Shown here: positions 9,060 to 16,871 of the stretch, one piece after another
Layout of the letters: each line of letters opens with the position of its first letter
Numbering within the stretch: the first letter of the stretch is position 1
Assembly: GCF_015207255.1 (NCBI RefSeq)
Contig: NZ_JADEXG010000056.1
Coordinates: 1-35,656, forward strand
Direction of reading: 5' to 3'
DNA length: 35,656 nt
Origin: Vasconcelosia minhoensis LEGE 07310
GTDB lineage: Bacteria > Cyanobacteriota > Cyanobacteriia > Phormidesmidales > Phormidesmidaceae
Program-made: the position numbers and the translations under genes
The notes under the pieces: model-generated
The model's input: only the letters and a program-made list of their open reading frames with translations
Database searches by the model: none
What the model was told of the DNA's origin: nothing

Positions 9060-9632
9060 ATGAAAGGTCAATATCTGATTGGAATATCCGTTTTGGCCTC
9101 TGCTCTATTAGGCGGCGTCCAGCCCGTCATCGCAGAGGCCCCGATGCCGCTCAATCCAGCCTTCAATGTTCGTCGGCTGCTGGTGACCCATCGCTGCTAT
9201 GGCTGCGACCTCACCGGTGCAGACCTCAGCGGGACTCGGCTGAGCGGCGTAGACCTGCGCAACGCTAACCTACAGGATGCAGACCTGTCTAGCGCGAATT
9301 TGGTCGGGGCAGACCTTAGTAAAGCCAACCTCACCAATGCCAATCTAACAGGAGCGGTTTTAACGAATGCTAGCCTGGCCTCAGCGACGCTGGATGGCGT
9401 CAATTTTTCCCAAGCCCATCTCTACTATGTCGATGTCACCGGTGCTTCTATGCAAAACTTGAATCTGACTGGGGCTCAAATGATGGGCACCTCAATCAGC
9501 GTTGGCGGCGAAGCCGGTCCGGTTGAACCTGGTCTGCCAACACAGTCAATACCCGATGGCCCGCTGCCCAATTTCCCACCCCCACCGCCGCCCCTGTTTG
9601 ACATTCCTATAGAGGCTGTCCCTGACTATTGA
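9060..9632 (+). CDS. Exported pentapeptide-repeat protein with Pro-rich tail
   Basis: The 190-residue product begins with a signal peptide (MKGQYLIGISVLASALLGGVQPVIAEA), so it is periplasmic or lumenal. A short linker ends in LLVTHRCYGC, a Cys pair that often precedes pentapeptides in cyanobacterial exported members, and repeats run from about residue 43 to 130 (CDLTGADLSGTRLSGVDLRNANLQDADLSSANLVGADLSKANL). The last ~45 residues are non-repeat and Pro-rich (NFPPPPPPLFDIP), an unusual ending for this family. The ATG at 9060 has an excellent GAGGAGGA site 5 nt upstream. The next pentapeptide gene follows on the same strand after about 50 nt, so the two are probably co-transcribed. Function unknown. 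Confidence 0.88.
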   Translation: MKGQYLIGISVLASALLGGVQPVIAEAPMPLNPAFNVRRLLVTHRCYGCDLTGADLSGTRLSGVDLRNANLQDADLSSANLVGADLSKANLTNANLTGAVLTNASLASATLDGVNFSQAHLYYVDVTGASMQNLNLTGAQMMGTSISVGGEAGPVEPGLPTQSIPDGPLPNFPPPPPPLFDIPIEAVPDY

Positions 9633-9685
9633 GCTTTTCTCTGTACAATCGACCGTAGCGTTGATGAATATTGAGGACAATACCG

Positions 9686-10189
9686 ATGGATCTAAGGCGG
9701 GCGTTTAGCTTTTTTTTCGGGTTGATAATTGGGCTGGGAATGTGGGTCGCTATTGGCGGACCGGTCTGGGCCCAGGAAAATATGGTGGACTATACGCTGA
9801 CCGACCAGTCAGGGATGGACTTCTCCGGCAAAAACCTATCGGGGACTTCATTCGCAGCAGCTGAGGTGCGCGATGCCAATTTCAAAGGGGCAGATTTGAG
9901 CGGCGCGATTTTAACGAAGGCGTCTTTTCTGCGGGCTAACCTGGCTGAGGCCGACCTGACCGGTGTCTTTGCCGACAGAGTTGTGTTTGACGGAGCCGAT
10001 TTAACCAACGCGCGGCTCACGGACGCGATCGCGACCAGCAGTACCTTCACCGACGCCAACATTACCGGGGCCGATTTTTCCAACGCGATTTTGGACCGCT
10101 ATCAGGTCTCGCTGCTGTGCCAGCGAGCTAAGGGCGTCAATCCGGTTACCGAGGTACCAACTCGGGCAAGCCTGGGCTGCCGGGATTAG
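9686..10189 (+). CDS. Thylakoid-lumen-type pentapeptide-repeat protein
   Basis: This 167-residue protein has a cleavable leader (FSFFFGLIIGLGMWVAIGGPVWAQE) and pentapeptides over about residues 40-130 (MDFSGKNLSGTSFAAAEVRDANFKGADLSGAIL). A conserved C-terminal cap, RYQVSLLCQRAKGVNPVTEVPTRASLGC, matches in pattern the thylakoid lumen 15-17 kDa pentapeptide proteins of plants (Arabidopsis At2g44920 type), in which two Cys close the helix. I prefer the ATG at 9686, which has GAGGAC about 9 nt upstream, over an in-frame TTG at 9671 lying before that site. It probably forms an operon with the preceding pentapeptide gene. Precise role is unknown even in plants. Confidence 0.88.
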   Translation: MDLRRAFSFFFGLIIGLGMWVAIGGPVWAQENMVDYTLTDQSGMDFSGKNLSGTSFAAAEVRDANFKGADLSGAILTKASFLRANLAEADLTGVFADRVVFDGADLTNARLTDAIATSSTFTDANITGADFSNAILDRYQVSLLCQRAKGVNPVTEVPTRASLGCRD

Positions 10190-10201
10190 TGGGTTGATAG
10201 C

Positions 10202-10235
10202 AGCGCAGCGGTATGCAGGCCAGTCCTGCTGCGCT
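10202..10235. terminator. Hairpin between convergent pentapeptide and mscL genes
   Basis: An 8-bp perfect inverted repeat AGCGCAGC/GCTGCGCT (10202-10209, 10228-10235) has an inner GCAGG/CCTGC pairing. It sits in the 58-bp gap between convergent genes. There is no T-run on either side, so it is a structural terminator candidate only. Confidence 0.5.
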
Positions 10236-10247
10236 GAAGTCCTGATC

Positions 10248-10661
10248 CTACAACTTGCGCTCTAGCAGGCTGTTCAGGCGAATCAGCGTCTCATTCAGCC
10301 TTTCCTCAACCGTCGGCTCGATTGTTTCTTGCACTTCTTCCTTACGCTTGAACCGCTCAAAAATTCGAATGATTACAAATAGAGCAAACGAAATCACGAT
10401 GAAGTTGAGCACCGTAGACAGGAAAACGCCGTACTTAATGCCGTTGTAGGACAGGTTGGCGATGTCATCGACGTTAGCAGCTTGGAGGGCGGGTGTCAGA
10501 ATAACTGGGGTAATGATATCGTCTACCAGCGATTGAATGATCGCACCAAAGGCCGCGCCAATGATCACCGCGATCGCGAGATCGACGACGTTCCCTCGCA
10601 TAATGAAGGCCTTAAAGTCTCGGATAAAGCCGCCTGCCCGAGTTCGCTGTCTGGTTACCAT
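10248..10661 (-). CDS. mscL: Large-conductance mechanosensitive channel
   Basis: This is a 137-residue inner-membrane channel opening under hypo-osmotic membrane tension. The hallmark first helix and gate are present: FKAFIMRGNVVDLAIAVIIGAAFGAIIQSLVDDIITP, then a periplasmic loop and a second helix GVFLSTVLNFIVISFALFVIIRIFERF, and a charged C-terminal helical bundle (VEERLNETLIRLNSLLERKL). I start at the ATG at 10661 (MVTRQRTRAGGFIRDFKAF) because this matches the usual MscL length. The frame stays open to 10775 and would add 38 non-conserved residues (internal ATG at 10700). No strong ribosome site decides this. Confidence 0.93.
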   Translation of the reverse strand: MVTRQRTRAGGFIRDFKAFIMRGNVVDLAIAVIIGAAFGAIIQSLVDDIITPVILTPALQAANVDDIANLSYNGIKYGVFLSTVLNFIVISFALFVIIRIFERFKRKEEVQETIEPTVEERLNETLIRLNSLLERKL

Positions 10662-10892
10662 AGGTGATAAATCCGGATCGTTTTTATGGGTTTTCCTCAT
10701 CTTGACAAAGCCCAGGACGCTTTGCTGCAGATTGGCAAATGTAGACAGAATATCAACATTGTTGAGAAAACCCAATAGCTGGTGTAGCGAATAAGCTGGG
10801 CTAGAAAAATTCTTTAGATTCCTTTTGGTTGTGCTTTTTGGGGTTTTGTCTTTAAAGTCAGGCGATAGCCAGTTCAGCGTGCCAACTTGGGC

Positions 10893-11780
10893 ATGCTAAC
10901 GATGTCCATCATGGTCAAAGTCATGGTCAACCTGACGAATAAGGCGAAATTCCCGCTGCTGCTCGGGTTTGGTTTGATTGGAGTGCCTGCTGCTCTGCTA
11001 GTGACGATGATGGGTTTGGCTGCGTTAAAGCGTCAGCGAGTACCCGCTAGCGAAGTGTCCAAAGTAGGAAATGTACAGGTTGAGCAGGTGACTGCTGATA
11101 TCAGCGTCCAGCCTGGCCAGCCGATGGACCAGACCTTTCGGGACGCGGTCAACACTGCCATGGAGGCAGCTACGGCAGCTCAGATTGCCAGCACCCGGGA
11201 TGCTTGGAACTACGTCGGCGAACTCTGGAATAAAGCGATCGCGCTAATGCAGGCAGTCCCCGAAGCCGACGAAAACTATCAAATTGCCCAGGTCAAAGCA
11301 GTTGAATACCAAAAAAATCTGGACTATGCCCAGGCGCGCAGCCAGGCACTCATGCCTTCGATTGGGGCTAGCAAAGCGGAGGTGAGAGCGACCTTTGGCC
11401 AAACCGATGTAGATTTCACTTTTCAGGATGCCCCTGCCAACGATGGTCCGCCAAGGCTGGTGGGCAAATCGCCCAACGGGATTGCGCTGATGGAGCTCTA
11501 CGGGGCTGGCGACGCGCTGAACAAAGCGACGATGGCAACGACTTTAGGAACGCAAATGCCAGAGGAGTACGTCGATTTAGCGGCAATATATAATGTGGCC
11601 TTTCTGGCCAAAACCGCGCCGAGCTATGACTGGGATGCTTGGTTTGGCAAAAGCGTTCAGGAGCTCGCTGCGGCTGGCTCAGGTGAAAAACGGGTCAACG
11701 TTGGCGACAATGGGATCCTGCTAACCTTTGAAAGCCATTCCGGTCAATACAAATTTTTCCTGTCAGTAGAGCCTGAGTAA
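10893..11780 (+). CDS. Membrane-anchored conserved cyanobacterial protein, function unknown
   Basis: This protein of about 295 residues has one N-terminal membrane segment (FPLLLGFGLIGVPAALLVTMMGLAAL), probably an uncleaved anchor. A helical module at about residues 85-155 resembles a TPR-like unit recurrent in cyanobacterial proteins (WNYVGELWNKAIALMQAVPEADENYQIAQVKAVEYQKNLDYAQAR). The C-terminal ~120 residues (FTFQDAPANDGPPRLVGKSPNGIALMELYG, then LTFESHSGQYKFFLSVEPE) look like a mixed alpha/beta domain I do not recognise. The start is uncertain: a TTG (10887) and ATGs at 10893, 10902 and 10911 lie close together with no clear ribosome site. It stands alone, divergent from mscL and convergent with the Uma2 gene. 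Confidence 0.7.
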   Translation: MLTMSIMVKVMVNLTNKAKFPLLLGFGLIGVPAALLVTMMGLAALKRQRVPASEVSKVGNVQVEQVTADISVQPGQPMDQTFRDAVNTAMEAATAAQIASTRDAWNYVGELWNKAIALMQAVPEADENYQIAQVKAVEYQKNLDYAQARSQALMPSIGASKAEVRATFGQTDVDFTFQDAPANDGPPRLVGKSPNGIALMELYGAGDALNKATMATTLGTQMPEEYVDLAAIYNVAFLAKTAPSYDWDAWFGKSVQELAAAGSGEKRVNVGDNGILLTFESHSGQYKFFLSVEPE

Positions 11781-11854
11781 GATTGGGACGAAGGGGCTAT
11801 TCAAAATTCGTAGGACTGCCGAGTCCTGTTTGAATACCGGCCTAATCGGCCCAA

Positions 11855-12406
11855 TTAGCGATTCACGAGTCGCTGTACCTGGATTTGGATATCGGCAAAC
11901 GCTAGAGGCGAGATGCTCCCAGTTTGGTATGTCTGCTCGGTAGAGTAGCGTCCATCGTTTAAATCTCGAAAGATATTGAGCTCTCGATCTTTAAGATTGA
12001 CGACCCAGTATTCGACAATTCCGGCTTCGGCGTAGATGGCTTTTTTCTCGGTCAGGTCTTTGCTTAAGGTCGTATTGGAAAACTCGATGAGCCAAAAAAT
12101 GTCGTTGGGGTATGGATGGTGCTCAAGGTAAACGGTGCCTAAGGGTTTTGCGATCGCTAAATCAGGAATCGGTTCAGAATCGTTAGGCAAGGCAATCGGA
12201 TGCGCCTCGCGGACTTTGGCGCGGCTGCCCAGCAGCGCCCGCAGATAGTCGCCAACTTCGCTATTGAAATAGGCATGGGGTTCTCGCTCTGGCGGCATGA
12301 CAATCAGCTCTCCCCGCAGCAGCTCGATCGGCTGGTCGTCAAATAGTCCGGCGCTGATGGCCTGGTGAAAGCGGTCAATCGTCCATTTATAGGTAGTCAG
12401 GGACAT
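11855..12406 (-). CDS. Uma2 family (DUF820) PD-(D/E)XK nuclease-like protein
   Basis: This is a 183-residue member of the large cyanobacterial Uma2 family. The N-terminus TYKWTIDRFHQAISAGLFDDQPIELLRGELIVMPPE and the core PIPDLAIAKPL, FWLIEFSNTTLSKDLTEKKAIYAEAGIVEYWVVNL show the family order, with the candidate acid-x-Lys active site spread over D (PDLA), E (IEF) and K (EKKAIY). The family is predicted to have restriction-endonuclease-like folds, but a cellular role has not been settled; copies are numerous and mobile. A decayed C-terminal fragment, apparently from another copy, lies just upstream. Confidence 0.88.
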   Translation of the reverse strand: MSLTTYKWTIDRFHQAISAGLFDDQPIELLRGELIVMPPEREPHAYFNSEVGDYLRALLGSRAKVREAHPIALPNDSEPIPDLAIAKPLGTVYLEHHPYPNDIFWLIEFSNTTLSKDLTEKKAIYAEAGIVEYWVVNLKDRELNIFRDLNDGRYSTEQTYQTGSISPLAFADIQIQVQRLVNR

Positions 12407-12452
12407 CGTAGACGAGCCTTAGAATGCCTTGGAACGCAGAGGTAAACGCTCA

Positions 12453-12635
12453 CTAGTTAGATCTGAGAGTATTACGAAAGGTATTGGCTGCTTTGAGGCG
12501 AGAGGTTTTGGCCATCAGCACGCAGCGTGTGAGCAGATCCATATCCAGAGCGGCGAGTTCTGGAATTTCGCTCCGCGCAATGGACTCATAACCCCCATTT
12601 CTGATCGGGTGAGGCGAGCTTAAGCGGGGTCTAGG
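12453..12635 (-). pseudogene. Remnant of a second Uma2-family gene (C-terminal piece)
   Basis: Reading the minus strand, a stop-bounded frame with no usable start gives GGYESIARSEIPELAALD followed by MDLLTRCVLMAKTSRLKAAN and TFRNTL before a TAG at 12453-12455. Its pattern (a hydrophobic YxSI..S..P.L start, LLTRC, then A.TSRL.A...FR) is like the tail I associate with some cyanobacterial Uma2 proteins. It sits immediately upstream of the intact Uma2 gene and has no N-terminal domain, so I read it as a decayed duplicate. The assignment rests on memory of the family's tail and is tentative. Confidence 0.45.
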
Positions 12636-12684
12636 TCATGGCTGCACCTCAGGGCTGAAATGCTCAGGGAATAGTTGAAAATAA

Positions 12685-12756
12685 GCTGGTGACAAGACTC
12701 GAACTTGCGACCGGCTGATTACAAATCAGCTGCTCTACCAACTGAGCTACACCAGC
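12685..12756 (-). tRNA. trnT: tRNA-Thr (anticodon TGT)
   Basis: The minus-strand cloverleaf is 72 nt: acceptor GCTGGTG/CACCAGC, D-arm GCTC..GAGC, anticodon stem GCTGA/TCAGC with loop TTTGTAA (TGT at positions 34-36), and T-loop TTCGAGT. The CCA end is not encoded. It decodes ACA and, with wobble, other Thr codons. Confidence 0.95.
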
Positions 12757-12861
12757 AGAATGCTCTTGATTATATCGAAAATCGGAGCAGCCCAAAGAGC
12801 AGGGCTCTGCTTTCCAGTCCTGCTCTCTGCCTGTGACTATGCGCGAAGGCCACGGCGTGCC

Positions 12862-13509
12862 TTACGCTTTATTGTTTTCCACCGCCCAGCGGGCCAGCTC
12901 TGTGCGGTTGTGCAGGCCGGTCTTGCCCAGCATATTGCTGACGTGGCTTTCAATCGTCCGCTGGCTCACCCTGAGCTCGTCGGCGATTTGCTTGTTTGCC
13001 ATGCCGCGAGACACGAACTGAACCACCTTCAGTTCCGTCGGCGTCAGCTCCACGTCGAAGGGCACCTGAATCATCGGCATAGCGCCGTTGCCTTTGTTCT
13101 GCCGTTGGATCAGCCGCGATGCCTGCTTCAGCGAAGACTCGACCTGAGCCACTAGCTCCTCGGGTTCGAAGGGCTTCACCATGTAAACGTCGGCCCCAGT
13201 CGTCAGCCCTTTTACCCGGTCCTGACTCTGGCCTTTGGCCGAAAGAAACAAAATGGGGATCCAGCTCTTGCCCGGATCCTGGCGAATCTGCTCGACGAAG
13301 GCGTAGCCGTCCATTTCGGGCATCATCACATCGCAGATGATCATGTCGGGAGAGTTTTCGTCGAGTATTGAGAGGGCCTCTCGGCCATTGCCAGCCGTCG
13401 TCACCTCGTAGCCGCGAAATTCTAGATAATCCTTAACCAGCAAGATCAGGTTAGGATCGTCGTCGATTAGCAAAAGGTTTTTCTGTGCCCCAAAAGTAGA
13501 GTCTTTCAT
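12862..13509 (-). CDS. NarL/FixJ-type response regulator
   Basis: This is a 215-residue regulator. The receiver has the acidic pocket IDDD (16-18), phospho-acceptor D60 (IICDVMMPEMDG), Ser/Thr in FLSAKG and Lys in VKPFEPEE. A linker leads to a LuxR-type HTH at about residues 148-212 (LTPTELKVVQFVSRGMANKQIADELRVSQRTIESHVSNMLGKTGLHNRTEL). No kinase gene is adjacent, so its partner is unknown. The domain order and HTH resemble the plastid Ycf29-like group of cyanobacteria. A second, related regulator lies at 30027-30728. The upstream 0.5-kb gap contains strong palindromes that could be operators. Confidence 0.9.
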   Translation of the reverse strand: MKDSTFGAQKNLLLIDDDPNLILLVKDYLEFRGYEVTTAGNGREALSILDENSPDMIICDVMMPEMDGYAFVEQIRQDPGKSWIPILFLSAKGQSQDRVKGLTTGADVYMVKPFEPEELVAQVESSLKQASRLIQRQNKGNGAMPMIQVPFDVELTPTELKVVQFVSRGMANKQIADELRVSQRTIESHVSNMLGKTGLHNRTELARWAVENNKA

Positions 13510-13731
13510 GCCGTGTGCTCATTAAGATGCGGTTAAGTGAAAAGGTGTGTAAGGAGCTTATGTGCTGTGATAGTGGGTCAGCTAAGGCTTAATCAAAAAA
13601 GCAGATTGCATTCCTGAACGGTTGAAAGTTGCTCGAGCCAATACGGTTCGGCTTGAGTTGATAACATCGCTTTACAGACAATACCGTACAAGCGGTTGAG
13701 GATTTGCAGTCAGGCATTGGACCCAGCCGAT

Positions 13732-13759
13732 GCTGAGTGATCTTTTGGCATCACTCAGC
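13732..13759. terminator. 10-bp hairpin with GC-rich stem, terminator-like
   Basis: GCTGAGTGAT (13732-13741) pairs perfectly with ATCACTCAGC (13750-13759) across an 8-nt loop. On the plus strand it is followed by CCGCTTTTGG, a weak T-run. It could end a plus-strand small RNA, or form part of the recF 3' end or the regulator leader on the minus strand. Confidence 0.5.
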
Positions 13760-13934
13760 CCGCTTTTGGCCTGGTGTTGCCTTAGAAACCAGCTAAAATT
13801 GATTGTTCCCAAAATAGCAAGTCAAATCACTGACAGAAATATTAACTAGGTACTGAGATGGCTTGGGAGCAGAACCAGGTCAGATCAGAACGATACAGCT
13901 TAATTGAGTCAGCTTGGTATCTCTAATCGAGCTG

Positions 13935-13966
13935 TAGACCTATTGATCTATAGATCGATAGGTCTA
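13935..13966. repeat. 32-bp near-perfect nested palindrome
   Basis: TAGACCTAT (13935-13943) and ATAGGTCTA (13958-13966) flank the self-complementary 12-mer GATCTATAGATC (13945-13956). The only unmatched pair is T13944 opposite G13957, which would still pair as G-U in RNA. A second palindrome, GTCTATAGAC (13962-13971), overlaps its right arm. It lies about 70 bp beyond the recF stop and more than 400 bp upstream of the response regulator. Confidence 0.85.
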
Positions 13967-14036
13967 TAGACTTAACTATTAATCGATTTTGTCACTGAGC
14001 GCGATGATCTCAATCACACGATTTGGGTGTGAAATA

Positions 14037-15203
14037 TTACCCCGAATGTTTCAGTATATCGGCTTGGTTTCGGTCATTAGCAGAAATTTTTCCTGACTGT
14101 ACCGTTAGAATCTGCGATGAGGCTAGCCACTTCGCATCAAAAGAACCTAGGTGTGTTGTGGTAATTAGCGTTTGGAACCGATCCTGGATGGCGTCGAGCA
14201 GCTGATTTTGGCGCTTCAAGTCAAGCTCAGCTAGCACATCGTCGAGCAGCAGCAGCGGCGGTTCGCTGACGACCTCTTCGATCAGCTTGAGTTCGGCCAG
14301 CTTTAGCGCTAGCACCAGGGTGCGCTGCTGTCCCTGAGAGCCATACTGTCTAGCTGGCGTTTGGTTGATTGAAAAGGCAATGTCATCGCGGTGGGGACCG
14401 ACCAGGGTGGTGCGCTGGTAATATTCTGCGATCGCGCGTTTCTGAATTTTTTCCAAAAAATGCTGCTGAATCACTGTGGGCTCGTCTTGCTCGACGGCCA
14501 CGTTGGGCTGATAGCAAATATCGAGCTGTTCGGTATGCCCACTGATCTCCCTGTGCCAGGCTTGGGCAATCGGTACCAGCCGCTCGATCACCCGCCCCCG
14601 ACGGCGAATCACGCGGGTACCTAGGGCGGCCAGCTGGGCATCCCATAGGGCGAGCTGGGTAATGTCGGGCTGGGGCGGCGACTCGTCAAGGTCAGCGGTC
14701 TGCTGGCGGATCAAAGCATTGCGCTGCCGCAGGGCCTGATTGTACTGCTGCAAAATGTAAGCATAGACCGGCTCTAACTGCGTCAGTAGCGTATCGACCC
14801 AGGTGCGGCGTTCTCCCGGCCCGCCACGCACCAAATCTAGGTCAAGGGAAGAAAACTGCACCGCGTTTAGCGTCCCCAAAAAGTCCTGCTGGCGGCGCAG
14901 AGTTTCTCCATTAATGATGGCCGTTCGCCGACCGCTTTTCTGCAGCCGCAGGGTCAGCTGGGCCGCACCAAGCTGTCGCTGGACGACGGCCTGAATTTGC
15001 CCGACGGTCTGACCGTCCTGCACCAGGTCGCGATCGCGGCTGGCCCGGTGGGATTTGAGCGTCGCCAGCAGCTCTACTGCTTCGAGCAGGTTGGTTTTGC
15101 CCTGGGCATTGTCTCCCAGCAGGATGGTTTTAGGTGCCTGGAAGTAAATGCCCTGGGCCTGATAGTTACGAAACTGCTGTAGCTGCAGGTGCTCTAAAAA
15201 CAT
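14037..15203 (-). CDS. recF: DNA replication/repair protein RecF
   Basis: This is a 388-residue SMC-like ATPase that helps load RecA at gaps with RecO and RecR. Walker A is G30-DNAQGKT-37 after [12 protein letters not shown]. The signature [19 protein letters not shown] and Walker [14 protein letters not shown] near the C-terminus, with the following His of TTTHLG, complete the site. The length is normal. The ATG at 15203 directly abuts the stop of the YheT-type gene (TAGATG), so the two are translationally coupled. It is not next to dnaA or dnaN as in many bacteria, which is normal for cyanobacteria. Confidence 0.95.
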   Translation of the reverse strand: MFLEHLQLQQFRNYQAQGIYFQAPKTILLGDNAQGKTNLLEAVELLATLKSHRASRDRDLVQDGQTVGQIQAVVQRQLGAAQLTLRLQKSGRRTAIINGETLRRQQDFLGTLNAVQFSSLDLDLVRGGPGERRTWVDTLLTQLEPVYAYILQQYNQALRQRNALIRQQTADLDESPPQPDITQLALWDAQLAALGTRVIRRRGRVIERLVPIAQAWHREISGHTEQLDICYQPNVAVEQDEPTVIQQHFLEKIQKRAIAEYYQRTTLVGPHRDDIAFSINQTPARQYGSQGQQRTLVLALKLAELKLIEEVVSEPPLLLLDDVLAELDLKRQNQLLDAIQDRFQTLITTTHLGSFDAKWLASSQILTVQSGKISANDRNQADILKHSG

Positions 15204-16223
15204 CTAGGCCAGGGACACCTCTGATGCGGTCGCTGATATTTCTGGCGCAGCTAGCTGGGACTGAAGAAACGCGATCGCACTGGACGCAATCCAAAACCTG
15301 GGCTGCCAGGGCCAGCCGCCGGAGACAAAACCGCCATGGCCGCCATGGGCCGGAAACCAGCCGGTCAGCCAGGGATTCTCCGCGACCTGCTGGGAAGGCA
15401 GCCGGTCAGCCGGGTAGAAGGGATCGTCCTGGGCATTGATCAGGAGCGTTGGTCGGCGAATCGTCGGCAAAAACCGGATTGAGCTGGAAACGTGCCAGTA
15501 GGTATCAGCATCGGGGAAACCATGTACGGGGGCCGTAAATAAGTTGTCAAAATCAGTTAGGGTCTGAACCGAGTCCAGGGCCGATCGATCGACTAAGTCG
15601 GGGTATTGTTCCAGTTTGGCCAATGTCTTGCGCTTGAGGCTCTTCACAAACCGCTGAATATACAGCAGGCTAAATCCCTGCTCAACGTAGGCGACGGAAG
15701 CATTCAGGTCGAAGGGCGTCGAGATCGCGACTGCCGCTTGCAGCGGTGCGGCGGCCTGGGCCGACTGTTCGCCCAGATACTTCAGCAGCACATTGCCGCC
15801 GAGGGAAATGCCCGTGCAGACGATCGGCCGCTGCCCATCTTCCCGTAAGAGCTGCTGGATCAGCCAGGCGAGGTCACTGGTTTCCCCCGCGTGATAGGCC
15901 CGCCTGAGCCGATTGGGTTCGCCGCTGCAAGAGCGAAAATTGAGCCCAATGCTTTCCCAGCCTAGCCCTTGGGCCGCCGCCATCAGGGCCTGGATATCGG
16001 GCGATCGCGATGAGCCTTCTAGCCCGTGCAAGGCTACTAGCCGGGGCGTATCGGGCTGGCCAACCAGGCGATCGATATCTAGAAAGTCGCCATCGGGAGT
16101 CTCCCATCGTTCACGCTGCAGCGGCAGCGTCTGGGTCGGGCGGCAGATTGCCCCAACAATGGTTTGAGCATGTCCCCCAGGGCACCACCAGGCAGGTGAA
16201 AATGTTGGCGGTTCAGATTCCAT
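15204..16223 (-). CDS. YheT-family alpha/beta hydrolase
   Basis: This is a 339-residue alpha/beta hydrolase. The family marker PGGHAQTIVGAICRP is near the N-terminus, followed by LVALHGLEGSSRSPDIQALMAAAQGLGWESIGLNFRSCSGEPNR. The nucleophile elbow is CTGISLGGNVLLKYLGE, the acid lies in INAQDDPFYP and the His in HGGHGGFV. YheT/UPF0017 members act on small esters or lipids; the natural substrate is unknown. I chose the ATG at 16223 over a GTG at 16229. It runs straight into recF without a gap. Confidence 0.9.
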   Translation of the reverse strand: MESEPPTFSPAWWCPGGHAQTIVGAICRPTQTLPLQRERWETPDGDFLDIDRLVGQPDTPRLVALHGLEGSSRSPDIQALMAAAQGLGWESIGLNFRSCSGEPNRLRRAYHAGETSDLAWLIQQLLREDGQRPIVCTGISLGGNVLLKYLGEQSAQAAAPLQAAVAISTPFDLNASVAYVEQGFSLLYIQRFVKSLKRKTLAKLEQYPDLVDRSALDSVQTLTDFDNLFTAPVHGFPDADTYWHVSSSIRFLPTIRRPTLLINAQDDPFYPADRLPSQQVAENPWLTGWFPAHGGHGGFVSGGWPWQPRFWIASSAIAFLQSQLAAPEISATASEVSLA

Positions 16224-16306
16224 AGTCACTATCGTATAAACCTACTGCCGTAGCCTTGACAGCCAAACGCCAGAAACTGCTATTATATTCAAGCCAATGC
16301 ACACGT

Positions 16307-16377
16307 TGGGGTGTCGCCAAGTGGTAAGGCAGCGGGTTTTGGTCTCGCCATTCCTAGGTTCGAATCCTAGCACCCCA
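16307..16377 (+). tRNA. trnQ: tRNA-Gln (anticodon TTG)
   Basis: The 71-nt cloverleaf has acceptor TGGGGTG/CACCCCA, D-arm GCCA..AGGC, anticodon stem GCGGG/CTCGC with loop TTTTGGT (TTG at 34-36), and T-arm CTAGG-TTCGAAT-CCTAG. The CCA end is not encoded. It begins 84 nt from the divergent hydrolase gene. Confidence 0.95.
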
Positions 16378-16406
16378 GTTTGATAGCCCATCGATGATAA
16401 GTCTAA

Positions 16407-16814
16407 ATGTCTGAGGCGAGACCGGCCCAGAGGATGCAGTATTCGCCCAGGACACTGGCCCGGGCAGAACGGGCAGTGCGCTGCTCGCCGTTTTTTCTAA
16501 AGCTGCTAGGAGACATGCGATCGCGCCGCGTTGAGCTCAGGGCAATCACCGACGATCGCGGTATTTTGAATGGCTACACGCAGCGGCCGCTGTCTGAGCT
16601 AGCGGCTGAAAATCAGCTAACCTGGCTAATCTCTGTCGGTCTCTTGCGCCGCGAGGTCGATGGTCAGGGGCTGACCGATAGTTTTCGCCTGACCCCCCTG
16701 GGCCGCCAGATTATCGAACGCTGGCCGCATCAGGCGGAGCGGCCTGTCAGTATTGGGGATAATTTACAAAATGCGGCCAGCCGCTGGCTGCGACTGCCCG
16801 ACTGGGTCCGCTAG
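16407..16814 (+). CDS. Small conserved cyanobacterial protein (Npun_F0494-like)
   Basis: This 135-residue soluble protein contains SPRTLARAERAVRCSPFFLKLLGDMRSRRVELRAI, GYTQRPLSELAAENQLTWLISVGLLRREVDGQGLTDSFRLTPLGRQI. It looks like a winged-helix-style fold with no catalytic motif. I recognise it as the cyanobacterium-specific family usually named after Npun_F0494; function unknown. The ATG at 16407 lies 30 nt after tRNA-Gln and the cobyric acid synthase gene follows 57 nt downstream, so co-transcription is possible. Confidence 0.75.
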   Translation: MSEARPAQRMQYSPRTLARAERAVRCSPFFLKLLGDMRSRRVELRAITDDRGILNGYTQRPLSELAAENQLTWLISVGLLRREVDGQGLTDSFRLTPLGRQIIERWPHQAERPVSIGDNLQNAASRWLRLPDWVR

Positions 16815-16871
16815 AGATAGCGCTCCGTTGGGTATGTTGATGGGTATGTTCGGCCGATGCGGGAAGAGAGT

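Larger units (their letters stand above)
13510..14036. other. Palindrome-rich gap between recF and response regulator
   Basis: This 527-bp stretch has no convincing gene on either strand and is AT-richer than its neighbours. It holds two strong inverted repeats, listed separately at 13732-13759 and 13935-13966. It must contain the promoter of the response regulator gene and the 3' end of the recF transcript. A small RNA cannot be excluded. Confidence 0.5.

Noticed and set aside
8676-9071. 131-codon minus-strand frame in the gap between pentapeptide genes
   Set aside because: No family resemblance; it includes repeat-derived Arg-Ser stretches, has no ribosome site, and overlaps the promoter and start of the plus-strand gene.
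9014-9268. 84-codon plus-strand frame overlapping the exported pentapeptide gene
   Set aside because: It is out of frame with clear pentapeptide repeats and rich in Arg and His; a shadow frame.
15204-15206. Frameshift between the hydrolase and recF
   Set aside because: The genes simply abut (TAGATG); both products have normal family length.
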